A stretch of 64,000 nucleotides of DNA from Hymenobacter setariae (lineage in GTDB: Bacteria; Bacteroidota; Bacteroidia; Cytophagales; Hymenobacteraceae): assembly GCF_007713685.1 (NCBI RefSeq), contig NZ_VMRJ01000003.1, forward strand, positions 676,752 through 740,751, in the 5' to 3' direction. Below the pieces are notes generated by a model. The model was not told the DNA's origin and made no database searches. It saw only the letters and a list, made by a program, of their open reading frames with translations. Positions 43,338-51,491 of the stretch are shown piece by piece. The translations under genes were made by a program, and so were the position numbers. Within the stretch, counting starts at the first letter, position 1, and each line of letters starts with the position of its first letter.

Positions 43338-45932
43338 CTAAGCCACGGCCTGCGGTCGGGCAGCTCCGGCACGGCCAACGGCCGGTGCGGGCACCTTGGC
43401 GGCCTTAGTTGTGCGGCGCTGCCGGATGCTCATGCACAGGCCCAGGCCCATGAGCAGCGTGCCGCCCCACAGCAAGTTAATGAACGGCTTTTCAGTGGCT
43501 TTTAACACGATGTAGTCTTTGGCCGTGGTGCTCACGCCGAAGGTAAACTTGCCCTTCACCGGGTCAATTTGATTGAGGGTGAGACGCAGGCCTAGGTCTT
43601 CAACCTCGTCGGGCACACTGCCCACCTGGCGGTCGCGCAGCAAGAACACGGGGTGGGCGTGGTACTGCCGGCCCTTCTCACCCGATATTATCATGTCGGC
43701 TTGCAGGGCGATGTCACCTTGCTCTAGCTTCACGCCCGGCACCGAATGCGCCTGCTCGATGGCCCGGAACACCGCGAAATAATCATTCAAGAAAATGGTA
43801 TCGCCCACGGCCAGCTCGTGCGGAATGCTGGGGCTCCAGGGCTGTTCCTTGCGCGGGTCGGGCACAGAGGTGATGTGCGAGTAAATGTCGTGCCCTAGGT
43901 AGCGCTGCAACGCCGGTGAAGCCAAGATGCCGCCCATCTCCTCGTTGACCTGCGCGCGGGGATACAGCGTGAAGGACTCGCCATTTTTCTTATCCTCGTA
44001 GTTGACGCGGTAGTACGTGTTCTCGGGCCGGATTTCGAGCGTGTCACCGGTCTTGAAATATACTTTGTCGTCGCGCTTGATATCGCCGCGAGCTACTGCC
44101 TTATACTCATCGTCGGTGCGGTAGAGCAGCTGCGTGTTCACGTAGCCGGGCACGCCGGGCACGTCGAGATACTGGCCAGTATAGGTGACTTCGTAGCCGT
44201 GCATCGGAACGGTTTCGTTGCGGAGCAGCAGCACGTTGTCGCGGTTTTCCTCTTCCGACATTTGCTGCGAAATGAGGCGGCCAGTTACGTTGCGCGAGAT
44301 AGTATCGGAGTAGCCCGACGAGCCTAGCATACCGAGCAGCATCAGGGCAATGCCGATGTGCGCCACTGCGCCACCCGAAACAGTGACGCCCCGCTGCCAC
44401 AGCCCGAACAAGGTGCCAAAATTGGCCAGCACGCCAAACAAGCCCGCTGCCAGCAAAATGGCGTAGGGCGCCGTGATGGGATGGCCGAAATAACGCAGCA
44501 AAAGCACACCTAGGGCCGTACCCAGCAGTGCTAGCATCACGCTAGGTGCAAAGGCGTTGACCACTGACTCTTTGTTGTTGCGCTGCCACCACATCACTTG
44601 CCCGATGCCCGAAAGCACCGCAATCAGTACCCCGCTCCACAGCTGAATGCGGGTATAGAAGGACACCTGGTCGGCTGGCAAGGCCATGTTGGCTTTGATA
44701 CCGAAGAAGCCTAGGAAGGCTTTATACACCGGGATGCTAGTGGTGAACACTACCTGGAAGGCAGCCAAGCACAGCACCGTGGCGCCCACAAATACCCACA
44801 TTTCGGGGCTGTAGGCGTCAAGCTCTTTATCCGAAACCGGAATACTTTTCCAGCGCTGCACTAGTAAGCCCACGGCCAGCACCGTGAAGAAGCCTAGGTA
44901 GATAAGAAGCTGCCCCGACAAGCCAAGGTCGGTAAATGAGTGCACCGAGGCTGCGCCGAGCACGCCGCTGCGGGTGAGGAAGGTAGCGTAGAGAATAAGC
45001 ACAAAGGTGCTTATCACCAGCACGAATGCCGTGCGCAACGCAATGCGCCGCTTTTGCCACAGCACCATGCCGTGCAAGGCCGCGATGAGCACCAGCCACG
45101 GCACGAAAATGGCGTTCTCAACCGGGTCCCAGTTCCAGTAGCCGCCGAAGTTCAGCGTCTCGTAGGCCCAGTAGGCACCCATCATAATGCCGATGCCCAA
45201 TACCGCACCGCCGAGCGAGGTCCACGGCAGGGCTGGCTTTACCCAGTTGGTCAGCTCCTTTTTCCAGAGGCCCGCAACTGCGAACGCAAACGGCACTAAC
45301 GTAAGCGCAAAGCCCAGGAACAGCGTGGGCGGGTGAATCACCATCCAGTAGTTCTGGAGCAGGGCGTTGAGGCCGTTGCCATCTTTAGGCACGAAATCAG
45401 GCTGCGTTTTCCATACTGGCAGGTCGGTGAGGAAATCGCGGAGCAAGATGAATGGCGACGAGCCAATCTTGGTGCCGCCCACCACTACGCCCAAAATCAT
45501 GCTGACCAGGAAGGCCTGCACGGCCGCAAACACGGCCAGCACCGGCGCTTCCCACTGGCGGTTGAACTTCATGATACCTAGGCCGATGAGCACGTGCCAG
45601 AATATCCAGAGCAGGAAGCTACCCTCTTGCCCCTCCCAGAAGCACGAAATCATGAAGTGCACCGGCAGGTGGTTGGAGGAGTGCGCCCACGCGTAGTAGT
45701 ACTCGTAGCGGTGCGCATGAATGATGTTGAACAGCGCGCCCACTACCATCAGCACCGCCGCGCCGTGCACGAAAAACGCGCCCCGCGCCAGCCGCAGCCA
45801 GCTGCCATCGGCCTCGCCGAGGGCCCGGCCGCGCGCCGCCTGAAAGTACCCGTAGGCCGCTACTGCCGCCGCCACGAAGGCCACGATAACGCTGGCCTGG
45901 CCGAGATTTCCGATAAATAAATTCACAGGCAA
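43338..45932 (-). CDS. ccmF: Cytochrome c biogenesis protein CcmF
   Basis: An 864-residue inner-membrane haem lyase component with about 14-15 membrane segments. The haem-handling WWD-type motif is intact (NFGGYWNWDPVENAIFVPW), flanked by the His-containing helices of the HCT superfamily (HPPTLFLGFAL). A periplasmic beta-rich domain (about 560-780) precedes the last membrane segment. In System I, CcmF ligates haem from holo-CcmE to apocytochrome c. The promoter box lies 15 bp upstream of the ATG, so it can be transcribed apart from ccmE. Confidence 0.93.
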   Translation of the reverse strand: MPVNLFIGNLGQASVIVAFVAAAVAAYGYFQAARGRALGEADGSWLRLARGAFFVHGAAVLMVVGALFNIIHAHRYEYYYAWAHSSNHLPVHFMISCFWEGQEGSFLLWIFWHVLIGLGIMKFNRQWEAPVLAVFAAVQAFLVSMILGVVVGGTKIGSSPFILLRDFLTDLPVWKTQPDFVPKDGNGLNALLQNYWMVIHPPTLFLGFALTLVPFAFAVAGLWKKELTNWVKPALPWTSLGGAVLGIGIMMGAYWAYETLNFGGYWNWDPVENAIFVPWLVLIAALHGMVLWQKRRIALRTAFVLVISTFVLILYATFLTRSGVLGAASVHSFTDLGLSGQLLIYLGFFTVLAVGLLVQRWKSIPVSDKELDAYSPEMWVFVGATVLCLAAFQVVFTTSIPVYKAFLGFFGIKANMALPADQVSFYTRIQLWSGVLIAVLSGIGQVMWWQRNNKESVVNAFAPSVMLALLGTALGVLLLRYFGHPITAPYAILLAAGLFGVLANFGTLFGLWQRGVTVSGGAVAHIGIALMLLGMLGSSGYSDTISRNVTGRLISQQMSEEENRDNVLLLRNETVPMHGYEVTYTGQYLDVPGVPGYVNTQLLYRTDDEYKAVARGDIKRDDKVYFKTGDTLEIRPENTYYRVNYEDKKNGESFTLYPRAQVNEEMGGILASPALQRYLGHDIYSHITSVPDPRKEQPWSPSIPHELAVGDTIFLNDYFAVFRAIEQAHSVPGVKLEQGDIALQADMIISGEKGRQYHAHPVFLLRDRQVGSVPDEVEDLGLRLTLNQIDPVKGKFTFGVSTTAKDYIVLKATEKPFINLLWGGTLLMGLGLCMSIRQRRTTKAAKVPAPAVGRAGAARPQAVA

Positions 45933-45946
45933 ACTAGTTTTTCTTG

Positions 45947-45954
45947 CAAAGGTA
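45947..45954 (-). promoter_or_regulatory. -7 promoter box of ccmF
   Basis: TACCTTTG on the minus strand matches TAnnTTTG and lies 14 bases before the ATG. It is immediately downstream of the inverted repeat at 45956-45994. Confidence 0.6.
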
Positions 45955-45955
45955 C

Positions 45956-45994
45956 CACCTAGTACCCCGGGGTGCTAAGCGACAGTACTAGGTG
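45956..45994. promoter_or_regulatory. Inverted repeat just upstream of the ccmF -7 box
   Basis: CACCTAGTAC and GTACTAGGTG form a perfect 10-bp inverted repeat around 19 bases. It lies one base upstream of the -7 box, so a bound regulator would block polymerase. It could instead be a remnant of a mobile palindrome. Confidence 0.4.
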
Positions 45995-46050
45995 TTCGGT
46001 GTAAGCAGAACCACGCGGCGGGCGGCAGGTTGCGTCCACCGCTACTTCAC

Positions 46051-46306
46051 TCAGGCTGGCATCGCGCCAGGACTGGGCATAGAGTCGGCCACGCTGCACA
46101 TCGCCAGGCTGGTAAGGCTAATCGAGCGCAGCAGGTTCCCATTCTGAGGATTAGAAAGATGGAATATCAGGTACGCGCCGTGTGGGTAGCGGCCCAGAGG
46201 CAAATCAAGGAAAGAAGTGCCCCCATCAGTCCCCCTCGCCATCACCGGCCGCAGCTTGCTGTAGCCTACCAACTGCTGCTTGAGCAGCGCGGGTGGCGCA
46301 CAGCGC
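46051..46306 (-). pseudogene. Possible degraded coding remnant between ccmF and ccmE
   Basis: Within the 515-bp gap between ccmF and ccmE the minus strand has coding-like composition. A fragment reads SFLDLPLGRYPHGAYLIFHL and continues NGNLLRSISL, faintly similar to the end of a T9SS sorting domain. There is no start of its own: the open frame runs into the inverted repeat at 46315. The rest of the gap holds the ccmF promoter and that repeat. Evidence is weak. Confidence 0.2.
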
Positions 46307-46314
46307 CAACATAA

Positions 46315-46413
46315 AACCGGCTGTCCTGCTGAGCTTGCGAAGCATCTCACCGCGTTGGCCTAGGGCACACAAACGTGAGATGATGCTTTGCAAACTCAGC
46401 AGGACAGCCGGTT
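46315..46413. repeat. Family B inverted repeat, second copy
   Basis: The arms AACCGGCTGTCCTGCTGAGC... and complement (ends at 46315 and 46413) pair with a few mismatches. They share CTGAGCTTGCGAAGCATCT with the perfect copy at 20492. It separates ccmF from ccmE. Confidence 0.8.
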
Positions 46414-46447
46414 GAATAAACTGATACTAAAAACAGTTAGCTGTAAG

Positions 46448-46891
46448 CTAGTTATTCATTGCCGTGGCGGGGGGCGGGGCCGTCTTGCCTAGGTCCTTCT
46501 CCACGTACTTACTTGGGCACTTGGTCAAAATCTGGTCAGCCACGAAGATATTGTCTTTCATGGCGCCCACGATAACTACTTGCTCCGACTTGTCGAGGTC
46601 GGGCGGCGCGGGGTTATGGTACACCACGCGCTGGGCCACATTGAGAGTGTCGACTAGCGTGAAGGCAAAATAGTTGGGGTCGCGGCGGGCGTCATACTCC
46701 AGCCCTAGGGGCTGCTTAGATGCGTCGCGGGGCAACGTGCCCACCACGTGCACCTTATTGGGATTGCCGGCGGCCGCCTGCTGCCGGGCCTCGGCAAACG
46801 TGACGTAGGAGCTAGCCCCCGACATAGTGCTGATGATAACACTCACCGCCGCAGCGATGACGAGCAACACGAAAATGTGCGTTTTCTTCAT
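46448..46891 (-). CDS. ccmE: Haem chaperone CcmE, Cys-type variant
   Basis: A 147-residue periplasmic haem chaperone anchored by one N-terminal segment (about 5-22), with the OB-fold (KVHVVGTLPRD, EQVVIVGAMKDNIFVADQIL). The haem-binding site reads TKCPSKY, so position 125 is Cys and Tyr is at 129: a CxxxY motif in place of the usual HxxxY. Cys-type CcmE is known from archaea and some Desulfovibrio, where CcmH is missing. The C terminus (about 130-147) is a Pro/Ala-rich tail. It belongs to the ccm cluster and is 39 bp from ccmD. Confidence 0.9.
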   Translation of the reverse strand: MKKTHIFVLLVIAAAVSVIISTMSGASSYVTFAEARQQAAAGNPNKVHVVGTLPRDASKQPLGLEYDARRDPNYFAFTLVDTLNVAQRVVYHNPAPPDLDKSEQVVIVGAMKDNIFVADQILTKCPSKYVEKDLGKTAPPPATAMNN

Positions 46892-46930
46892 GGATTTAAG
46901 AACAGATTTTCGACCAAAGGGGTGCCTAGG

Positions 46931-47182
46931 TTAGCGGTTTTCTGCGTCCCGCTCGAGGCGGCTTACTTTGCCATCGAGGCGCACGAGGTACACCAGCAGG
47001 CCCGTGACAATGATGACGAGCACCAGCACCACCACATAGATTTTGCCGCTCGCGCGCAGAGCGTCCGCCATTTCGGGCTCGGCGGCCGCCGGGGCCTGGG
47101 CAAGGGCCGCGCCACCTAAGAGCAGCAGCGGTAGCAGCAGGGCCATGGCCCTGCTAAGCCAGTTGTTTTTCTTGTTTTTCAT
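46931..47182 (-). CDS. ccmD: CcmD-family small membrane protein
   Basis: An 83-residue protein with a hydrophobic signal-like N terminus (about 10-27), a short periplasmic stretch and a second membrane segment (about 48-68, IYVVVLVLVIIVTGLLVYL) ending in LVRLDGKVSRLERDAENR. Position between ccmC and ccmE and the tail pattern fit CcmD, which helps release holo-CcmE. The frame is open to 47254, but ATG 47182 begins the signal segment. It overlaps the 3' end of ccmC by 29 bp. Confidence 0.8.
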   Translation of the reverse strand: MKNKKNNWLSRAMALLLPLLLLGGAALAQAPAAAEPEMADALRASGKIYVVVLVLVIIVTGLLVYLVRLDGKVSRLERDAENR

Positions 47183-47831
47183 AAATCTTCTCTTGCACAA
47201 AAGCCAAGCGGCAAGCCACTTCCGTAATCCACACGCCCAGCAGCGTCCAGCCAATAACGGCCGGATAGAACACCAAACGCATGGCGCTATCTAGGTCATA
47301 TTTGCTAAAGCCGGGGTTGCCACCCATGCCGGGGTGTAGCGACGCTTCCGCTAACCTAGGCATGATGAACAGCAGCGGGATAGCCGCCGAAAATGCAAAA
47401 ATATTATAGATAGCCGAGAGGCGCGCGCGTTGCTGCTCATCGCTCACCGAGCCGCGCAGCACCAGGTAGGCGGCGTAGATGAGCATTGTCACGGCTGCGC
47501 CGTTGAGCTTTACGTCGGTGGTCCACCAGGTGCCCCAGGTGTAGCGCGCCCACAGGCTGCCAGTCAGCAGGCCCAATACCCCTAGGAGGATGCCCGTCTT
47601 GGCCGACTCGTGGGCTAGAATATCAAGGCGCGAGCTAGGAGTGCGCAGGTAGCGGATAGAATTAATTACCGACGCCAGCAGGATAATCGTCATCCCGAAC
47701 CACATGGGCACGTGGAAGTACAGGTTACGCTCCGTCTCGTTGAGGATGGCCAAACGCGGCACGTGGCCCAAAAAGCCCATGACTACTGTGTACAGCAGCA
47801 GGGCGATAGTCAGGTATTTCCACCACTTCAT
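47154..47831 (-). CDS. ccmC: Haem handling protein CcmC
   Basis: A 225-residue membrane protein with six membrane segments and the WWD motif (RYTWGTWWTTDVKLNGA) plus flanking histidines (HVPMWFGM, LHPGMGG). In System I it loads haem on CcmE. Length is normal for the family. It is followed by ccmD with a 29-bp overlap and preceded by a methyltransferase gene. Confidence 0.95.
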   Translation of the reverse strand: MKWWKYLTIALLLYTVVMGFLGHVPRLAILNETERNLYFHVPMWFGMTIILLASVINSIRYLRTPSSRLDILAHESAKTGILLGVLGLLTGSLWARYTWGTWWTTDVKLNGAAVTMLIYAAYLVLRGSVSDEQQRARLSAIYNIFAFSAAIPLLFIMPRLAEASLHPGMGGNPGFSKYDLDSAMRLVFYPAVIGWTLLGVWITEVACRLAFVQEKIYEKQEKQLA

Positions 47832-47861
47832 GTTGGTTACTTATAAAGTATGAATTAAAAA

Positions 47862-48485
47862 CTACGGGTTGGTGGGCACGCGGCCTACCACGCCATAGAG
47901 GGGGTCGCCACCCTTGGGGCGGTGGGCAAACACCTCGGTGGGGCCAAAGTTGGCCGCCGCGAAATACTGCTGCACCAGAGCTACGTGGCCGTTGTCGTCG
48001 AGCACTTGCCAAGCGTACACGGCTTTATCGGGAAAGCAGCGGTTGGAAAACGTGACCACTAGCGGGGCACCCGGCCGCAGCACGCGCGCCAATTCCGCAA
48101 ACACGTCGGCCGGCCGCGTGAGGTACTGCACCGATACGCAAATGCCCGCTCCATCAAATTCAGCGTCGCCGTAGGGGAGGTGCGGCTGCGCGTTAAGGTC
48201 TTGCACCAGATGCTCGGTGAGGCGCGGGTTTTGGGCTAGCTCGCGGGCATTCATGCCTAGGCCGGCTACGCGGGTGTAGGGTACCTCAGCGGGTAGGTGG
48301 CTCACCCAGCTGCTCATAAGGTCGAGCACTGCCCCCCCGGCCGGCAAAAACTGCCGATAGAGCTGCGTCACGGCCGCCACTGCTCCCGCGTCGATGTGCG
48401 TCACCAGCCGCTCGAAGCGGTAAAACTCCTGGTCCGGCGACTCGTCGCGGCGGGCAAAAGCTTGCGGGGGGAGGTTAGTTAGCAT
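47862..48485 (-). CDS. SAM-dependent methyltransferase-like protein
   Basis: A protein of about 207 residues with a class I methyltransferase fold: motif I region AVLDLMSSWVSHLP, VAGLGMNARELAQNP, DLNAQPHLPYGDAEFDGAG, FAELARVLRPGAPLVVTFSN. The usual GxGxG is replaced by LMSSWVSH, so this belongs to a divergent group. It lies between ccmB and ccmC, a placement I believe recurs in related genomes, but the link to cytochrome maturation is unproved. The frame is open to 48527; ATG 48485 (MLTNLPPQAF) is preferred. Confidence 0.8.
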   Translation of the reverse strand: MLTNLPPQAFARRDESPDQEFYRFERLVTHIDAGAVAAVTQLYRQFLPAGGAVLDLMSSWVSHLPAEVPYTRVAGLGMNARELAQNPRLTEHLVQDLNAQPHLPYGDAEFDGAGICVSVQYLTRPADVFAELARVLRPGAPLVVTFSNRCFPDKAVYAWQVLDDNGHVALVQQYFAAANFGPTEVFAHRPKGGDPLYGVVGRVPTNP

Positions 48486-48584
48486 AGAACAAATAGCGAA
48501 AAGCAGTGAATAAGTAGCAGTGGACAAGTACTAAGTATCAGCCTAACACGAACTGACAGCTGATAATTGCCTAATGCTACTCAC

Positions 48585-49262
48585 CTAGGTGCGCCATAGA
48601 AAAGGGAATAACACATAGGACACCGCCCCCACAATAAAGTTCAAGGCAATGAGCGTGAGCATGGGCCCTTGGCTGACATCCCAAGGCAAGCCATCGAGCG
48701 CGTTCTTGCTGATTTTGACCACGATAAGCAGCACCGGCACTAGCACCGGCAGCCCGAGCACGGCCAGCAGCGTGCCACCCCCGCTCTGCCCCGCCCGCGC
48801 TGCTATGGCCGAAACCAGCGTGAGCGACGAAGCCAAGCTGATGGCACCTAGGGCCACATTGCCAGCAAACAGGCCCCAACTCTGCACTGGGTTGCCGAGC
48901 AGCATGGTGTAGACCAGCAACCCTGGCCCCGCCAGGGCTAGCAACAGTAGGGCATTGTAAACGATTTTGGCCAAGATAACGGCTTCGGGCCGAGCCACCG
49001 TATAGTAGTACAGGCGCAAGCCAGCCGGCTCTTGCGCCAGGCCGCGGCCTGCGGCACCTAGGGCCGCAAAAAGCAGGATTATCCAGAAAAGCGCGTTCCA
49101 GGCCGGGGCCGGGGGCAGGCCGCCGCGCAGCGTAAAGCTGAGGTAGCTCACGTACACCGTGCCGCCCACGTAGAGCAGCAGGCCCGCCAGCGCTGTACGC
49201 TGCCGCCATTCCAGGCGCAGGTCTTTTAGCAATAAATGCCAGATTTCAGCGGGCAGCGACAC
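48585..49262 (-). CDS. ccmB: Haem exporter subunit CcmB
   Basis: A 225-residue membrane protein with six segments: LLKDLRLEWRQRTALAGLLLY at the N terminus, LFWIILLFAALGAAGRGLAQE, and the C-terminal FIVGAVSYVLFPFLWRT. CcmB is the membrane part of the CcmAB ABC complex that releases holo-CcmE. No ccmA ATPase gene is visible on either side. The start is GTG at 49262: a promoter box (49267-49274) ends four bases before it, which rules out the longer frame to 49319. Confidence 0.9.
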   Translation of the reverse strand: MSLPAEIWHLLLKDLRLEWRQRTALAGLLLYVGGTVYVSYLSFTLRGGLPPAPAWNALFWIILLFAALGAAGRGLAQEPAGLRLYYYTVARPEAVILAKIVYNALLLLALAGPGLLVYTMLLGNPVQSWGLFAGNVALGAISLASSLTLVSAIAARAGQSGGGTLLAVLGLPVLVPVLLIVVKISKNALDGLPWDVSQGPMLTLIALNFIVGAVSYVLFPFLWRT

Positions 49263-49266
49263 GCCG

Positions 49267-49274
49267 CAAAGATA
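49267..49274 (-). promoter_or_regulatory. -7 promoter box of the ccm cluster
   Basis: TATCTTTG on the minus strand matches TAnnTTTG and ends four bases before the ccmB GTG, implying a leaderless or nearly leaderless mRNA. Confidence 0.6.
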
Positions 49275-49324
49275 CGGCCTGTGCCGGGGCCGGTGTATCA
49301 GGCAGTGCGCCTTACTCAAAAAGC

Positions 49325-49356
49325 AAAAAAGCTGCGACCGGCCGGCCGCAGCTTTT
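49325..49356 (-). terminator. Terminator of the second T9SS cargo gene
   Basis: AAAAGCTGCG and CGCAGCTTTT arms with a GGCCGGCC centre are followed on the minus strand by TTTTTTGCTTTTTG. It lies about 20 bp beyond the stop at 49377. Confidence 0.85.
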
Positions 49357-49376
49357 GAGAGAGAACCTAGGGCAAG

Positions 49377-51296
49377 CTACTGGTGCGCCACCCGCAGCAC
49401 CTGCGACTCGCCTCCTTGCTCGATGTTGAGGAAATACACACCCGCGGGCAACTGCCCTACCTCGGGCACGGTCAGTGCGCTGGTGCCCACGGTAGCGGCC
49501 ATCGTGCTGCGGCGCAGCACCCGCCCTAGGGCATCGCGCAAAGTCAATTGCAGCGGACCTGCCTTGCGAGTGTTCAGCGTCAAAGTCAGCGTTTCGCCGA
49601 AGGGCACCGGCGCGGCTTCAGCCGTGAATACAGTGTTGGTAGCGTTTCGAACGGCCAGTACGCGGCTCTCAGATATCCGAATATCATCTATGAGCAGGGC
49701 CGCCCGGTCGGGTGCGCTAAGGGCATGAAACCCGATGTAGTACACCCCATCAGCGGGCGGCGTAATGGTGGCCACTTGGCCGGCCGCCGTGGTGGCATAA
49801 GCCTCATTCGTGATGGACTTGGCACTATAGAGCTGGGTAGTTTGGCCGGCTGGGGTAGCGGCGGTGCCGTACTTCACTTCCAGGCTTTCGGGGTAGTTGG
49901 CCGCGCCAGCGGCGTAGCTGAATTGCAACTGATAAGCGTAGCCCGCCCGTAGCTGCAAGCCGGGCGTGAAAACCCAGTCGTCAGCCCCTATTGTGGGGTC
50001 ATTGTCGTTGAAAACATAAGCCAGCGCACTAGGAGCCGAGTTGCCATAGTCAACTAGGGTTCCCCAGGTATAGCCGTCTTGGTTGACATCCAGCCCTTGG
50101 TAGCCGCAGGGGATGGTACCCTCCTGCAAAGCATCGAAATTTTCGACGTACGGAAACGTATTGATAACGATGGTTGTAGCCGTGCAAGGTGTCGAAAAAT
50201 AAAGGGGCGCGCTCCCTATACTTTGGCTGTTGGCGCCGCACTGGGCCACCACGTATAGGTCATAGCCATTGCCGGGAGTAAGGCCTGTGAGGGTATAGCT
50301 AGTGTTAGTAGTCTGAACTACAGTACCGCTTTGGGTAGGGTCAAACAACGGTGGCCCATAAATAAGGGCATACGCCGTGCCGTTGGTAGGACCGGTGAAC
50401 GTGATGGTAGCCGAAGTAGTAGTTAGGTTGCTAACGGCCAAGTTGGTGGGTACGCGGCAGGTCGGTGCTGTGAAGCGGTACGTCCGTCCGGCTTCAGGCA
50501 GCACCGTGGCATCGGCACGCACGTTGTGGCCAGTAGGCGAGGCGTTACCGGTGGCAACCGGATAGTCACGGTTCTGGGCTATTGAGGTCGACCAGGGGAA
50601 AGTAGAGGCTTTTTGAACGGTCAGCAGCTGGTTGTCAGCTGGGCTGCTACCCTTCAGCCCCACAGCTACTGTGCGTGGGGCGGCCGTGCCCGTGACGCCG
50701 GGTGTGGCCGTGCCGTACACAAAGTCTATCTGGTTGCTGCCTTCATACAGCTTGACCTGAAAAGAGAAATTGGCGTACTGCGTGGCGATAGTCGAAGCCT
50801 TATCCGACACATTTTTCCACTGAATGGTGCATACGCGGCTACCTGTCGTGCCCGTGGTAGCTACGCGGTACTCAGTGGGAGAAGTGGCCCCCGCTGTCAG
50901 GTCGGTGTTGAAAGGCAGAATCAGGTTTGTGTCAGTCGTCGAGTTCAACGGACCACCAGTCGTCACCTGCGGGGAGCTGTAAAAGTAAGGAGCCACTGGG
51001 GCCGTGGCCCCTAGCTTGATGTAGCCGTTGGTATTGAGCACGAACTGTGTAAACGCCGTGCCGTTATAATTGAATGTGAAGCCAATAGCCTGCGCGTCCG
51101 AGTTGGCGTCGTCGGTGTTGGCCGTGGCGATGGCGGTGCCCGTAGCGCCTAGGTCCGTGTAGGCGCTTACCGCGTTGTAAGCCTCGTTGGCGGGGTAGGC
51201 AAAGGTCTGGGCGCGGGCAGCCGTCAGGCTACCTACCGCCAGCAGCGTGGCCGCGCTCAAGCGCGACCAAAAGGCGACGTGGTAGAAAAGTCCCAT
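49377..51296 (-). CDS. T9SS cargo protein, paralogue of the one at 40501
   Basis: A 639-residue surface or secreted protein: signal peptide (MGLFYHVAFWSRLSAATLLAVG to about 29), N-terminal beta domain (NTDDANSDAQAIGFTFNYNG), fibronectin type III (about 280-370), choice-of-anchor/MAM-like part (about 375-550) and a T9SS type A sorting domain (AAPVPFGETLTLTL to GVYFLNIEQGGES). It lacks the CARDB-like section of its paralogue. The two genes flank the ccm cluster in opposite orientation. Confidence 0.87.
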   Translation of the reverse strand: MGLFYHVAFWSRLSAATLLAVGSLTAARAQTFAYPANEAYNAVSAYTDLGATGTAIATANTDDANSDAQAIGFTFNYNGTAFTQFVLNTNGYIKLGATAPVAPYFYSSPQVTTGGPLNSTTDTNLILPFNTDLTAGATSPTEYRVATTGTTGSRVCTIQWKNVSDKASTIATQYANFSFQVKLYEGSNQIDFVYGTATPGVTGTAAPRTVAVGLKGSSPADNQLLTVQKASTFPWSTSIAQNRDYPVATGNASPTGHNVRADATVLPEAGRTYRFTAPTCRVPTNLAVSNLTTTSATITFTGPTNGTAYALIYGPPLFDPTQSGTVVQTTNTSYTLTGLTPGNGYDLYVVAQCGANSQSIGSAPLYFSTPCTATTIVINTFPYVENFDALQEGTIPCGYQGLDVNQDGYTWGTLVDYGNSAPSALAYVFNDNDPTIGADDWVFTPGLQLRAGYAYQLQFSYAAGAANYPESLEVKYGTAATPAGQTTQLYSAKSITNEAYATTAAGQVATITPPADGVYYIGFHALSAPDRAALLIDDIRISESRVLAVRNATNTVFTAEAAPVPFGETLTLTLNTRKAGPLQLTLRDALGRVLRRSTMAATVGTSALTVPEVGQLPAGVYFLNIEQGGESQVLRVAHQ

Positions 51297-51436
51297 TATG
51301 TAGGGGGTAAAGTGAAATCATGCTGTAAAGTAACGGTGAACTGGCCATCGGCCTAGGTCATCTTGCTATACGGCAAAAGAAGAAGGCCGGCCATCACTAA
51401 CTGCCTTGAAAATGAGGCGGCTACTGCTAGTGCCCC

Positions 51437-51469
51437 AAACAAAACGCCCCGGCCTGTGGGGCCGGGGCG
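51437..51469 (-). terminator. Terminator of the 1114-residue protein gene
   Basis: CGCCCCGGCC and GGCCGGGGCG form a perfect 10-bp stem with a five-base loop. On the minus strand it is followed by TTTTGTTTGG. Confidence 0.85.
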
Positions 51470-51491
51470 CGTTGCCTAGGTAGGGCTGAGC

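Noticed and set aside
46030..46314. 94-codon plus-strand open frame in the ccmF-ccmE gap
   Set aside because: No start context, no protein-like motifs; the minus strand of the same stretch looks more protein-like and is itself doubtful.
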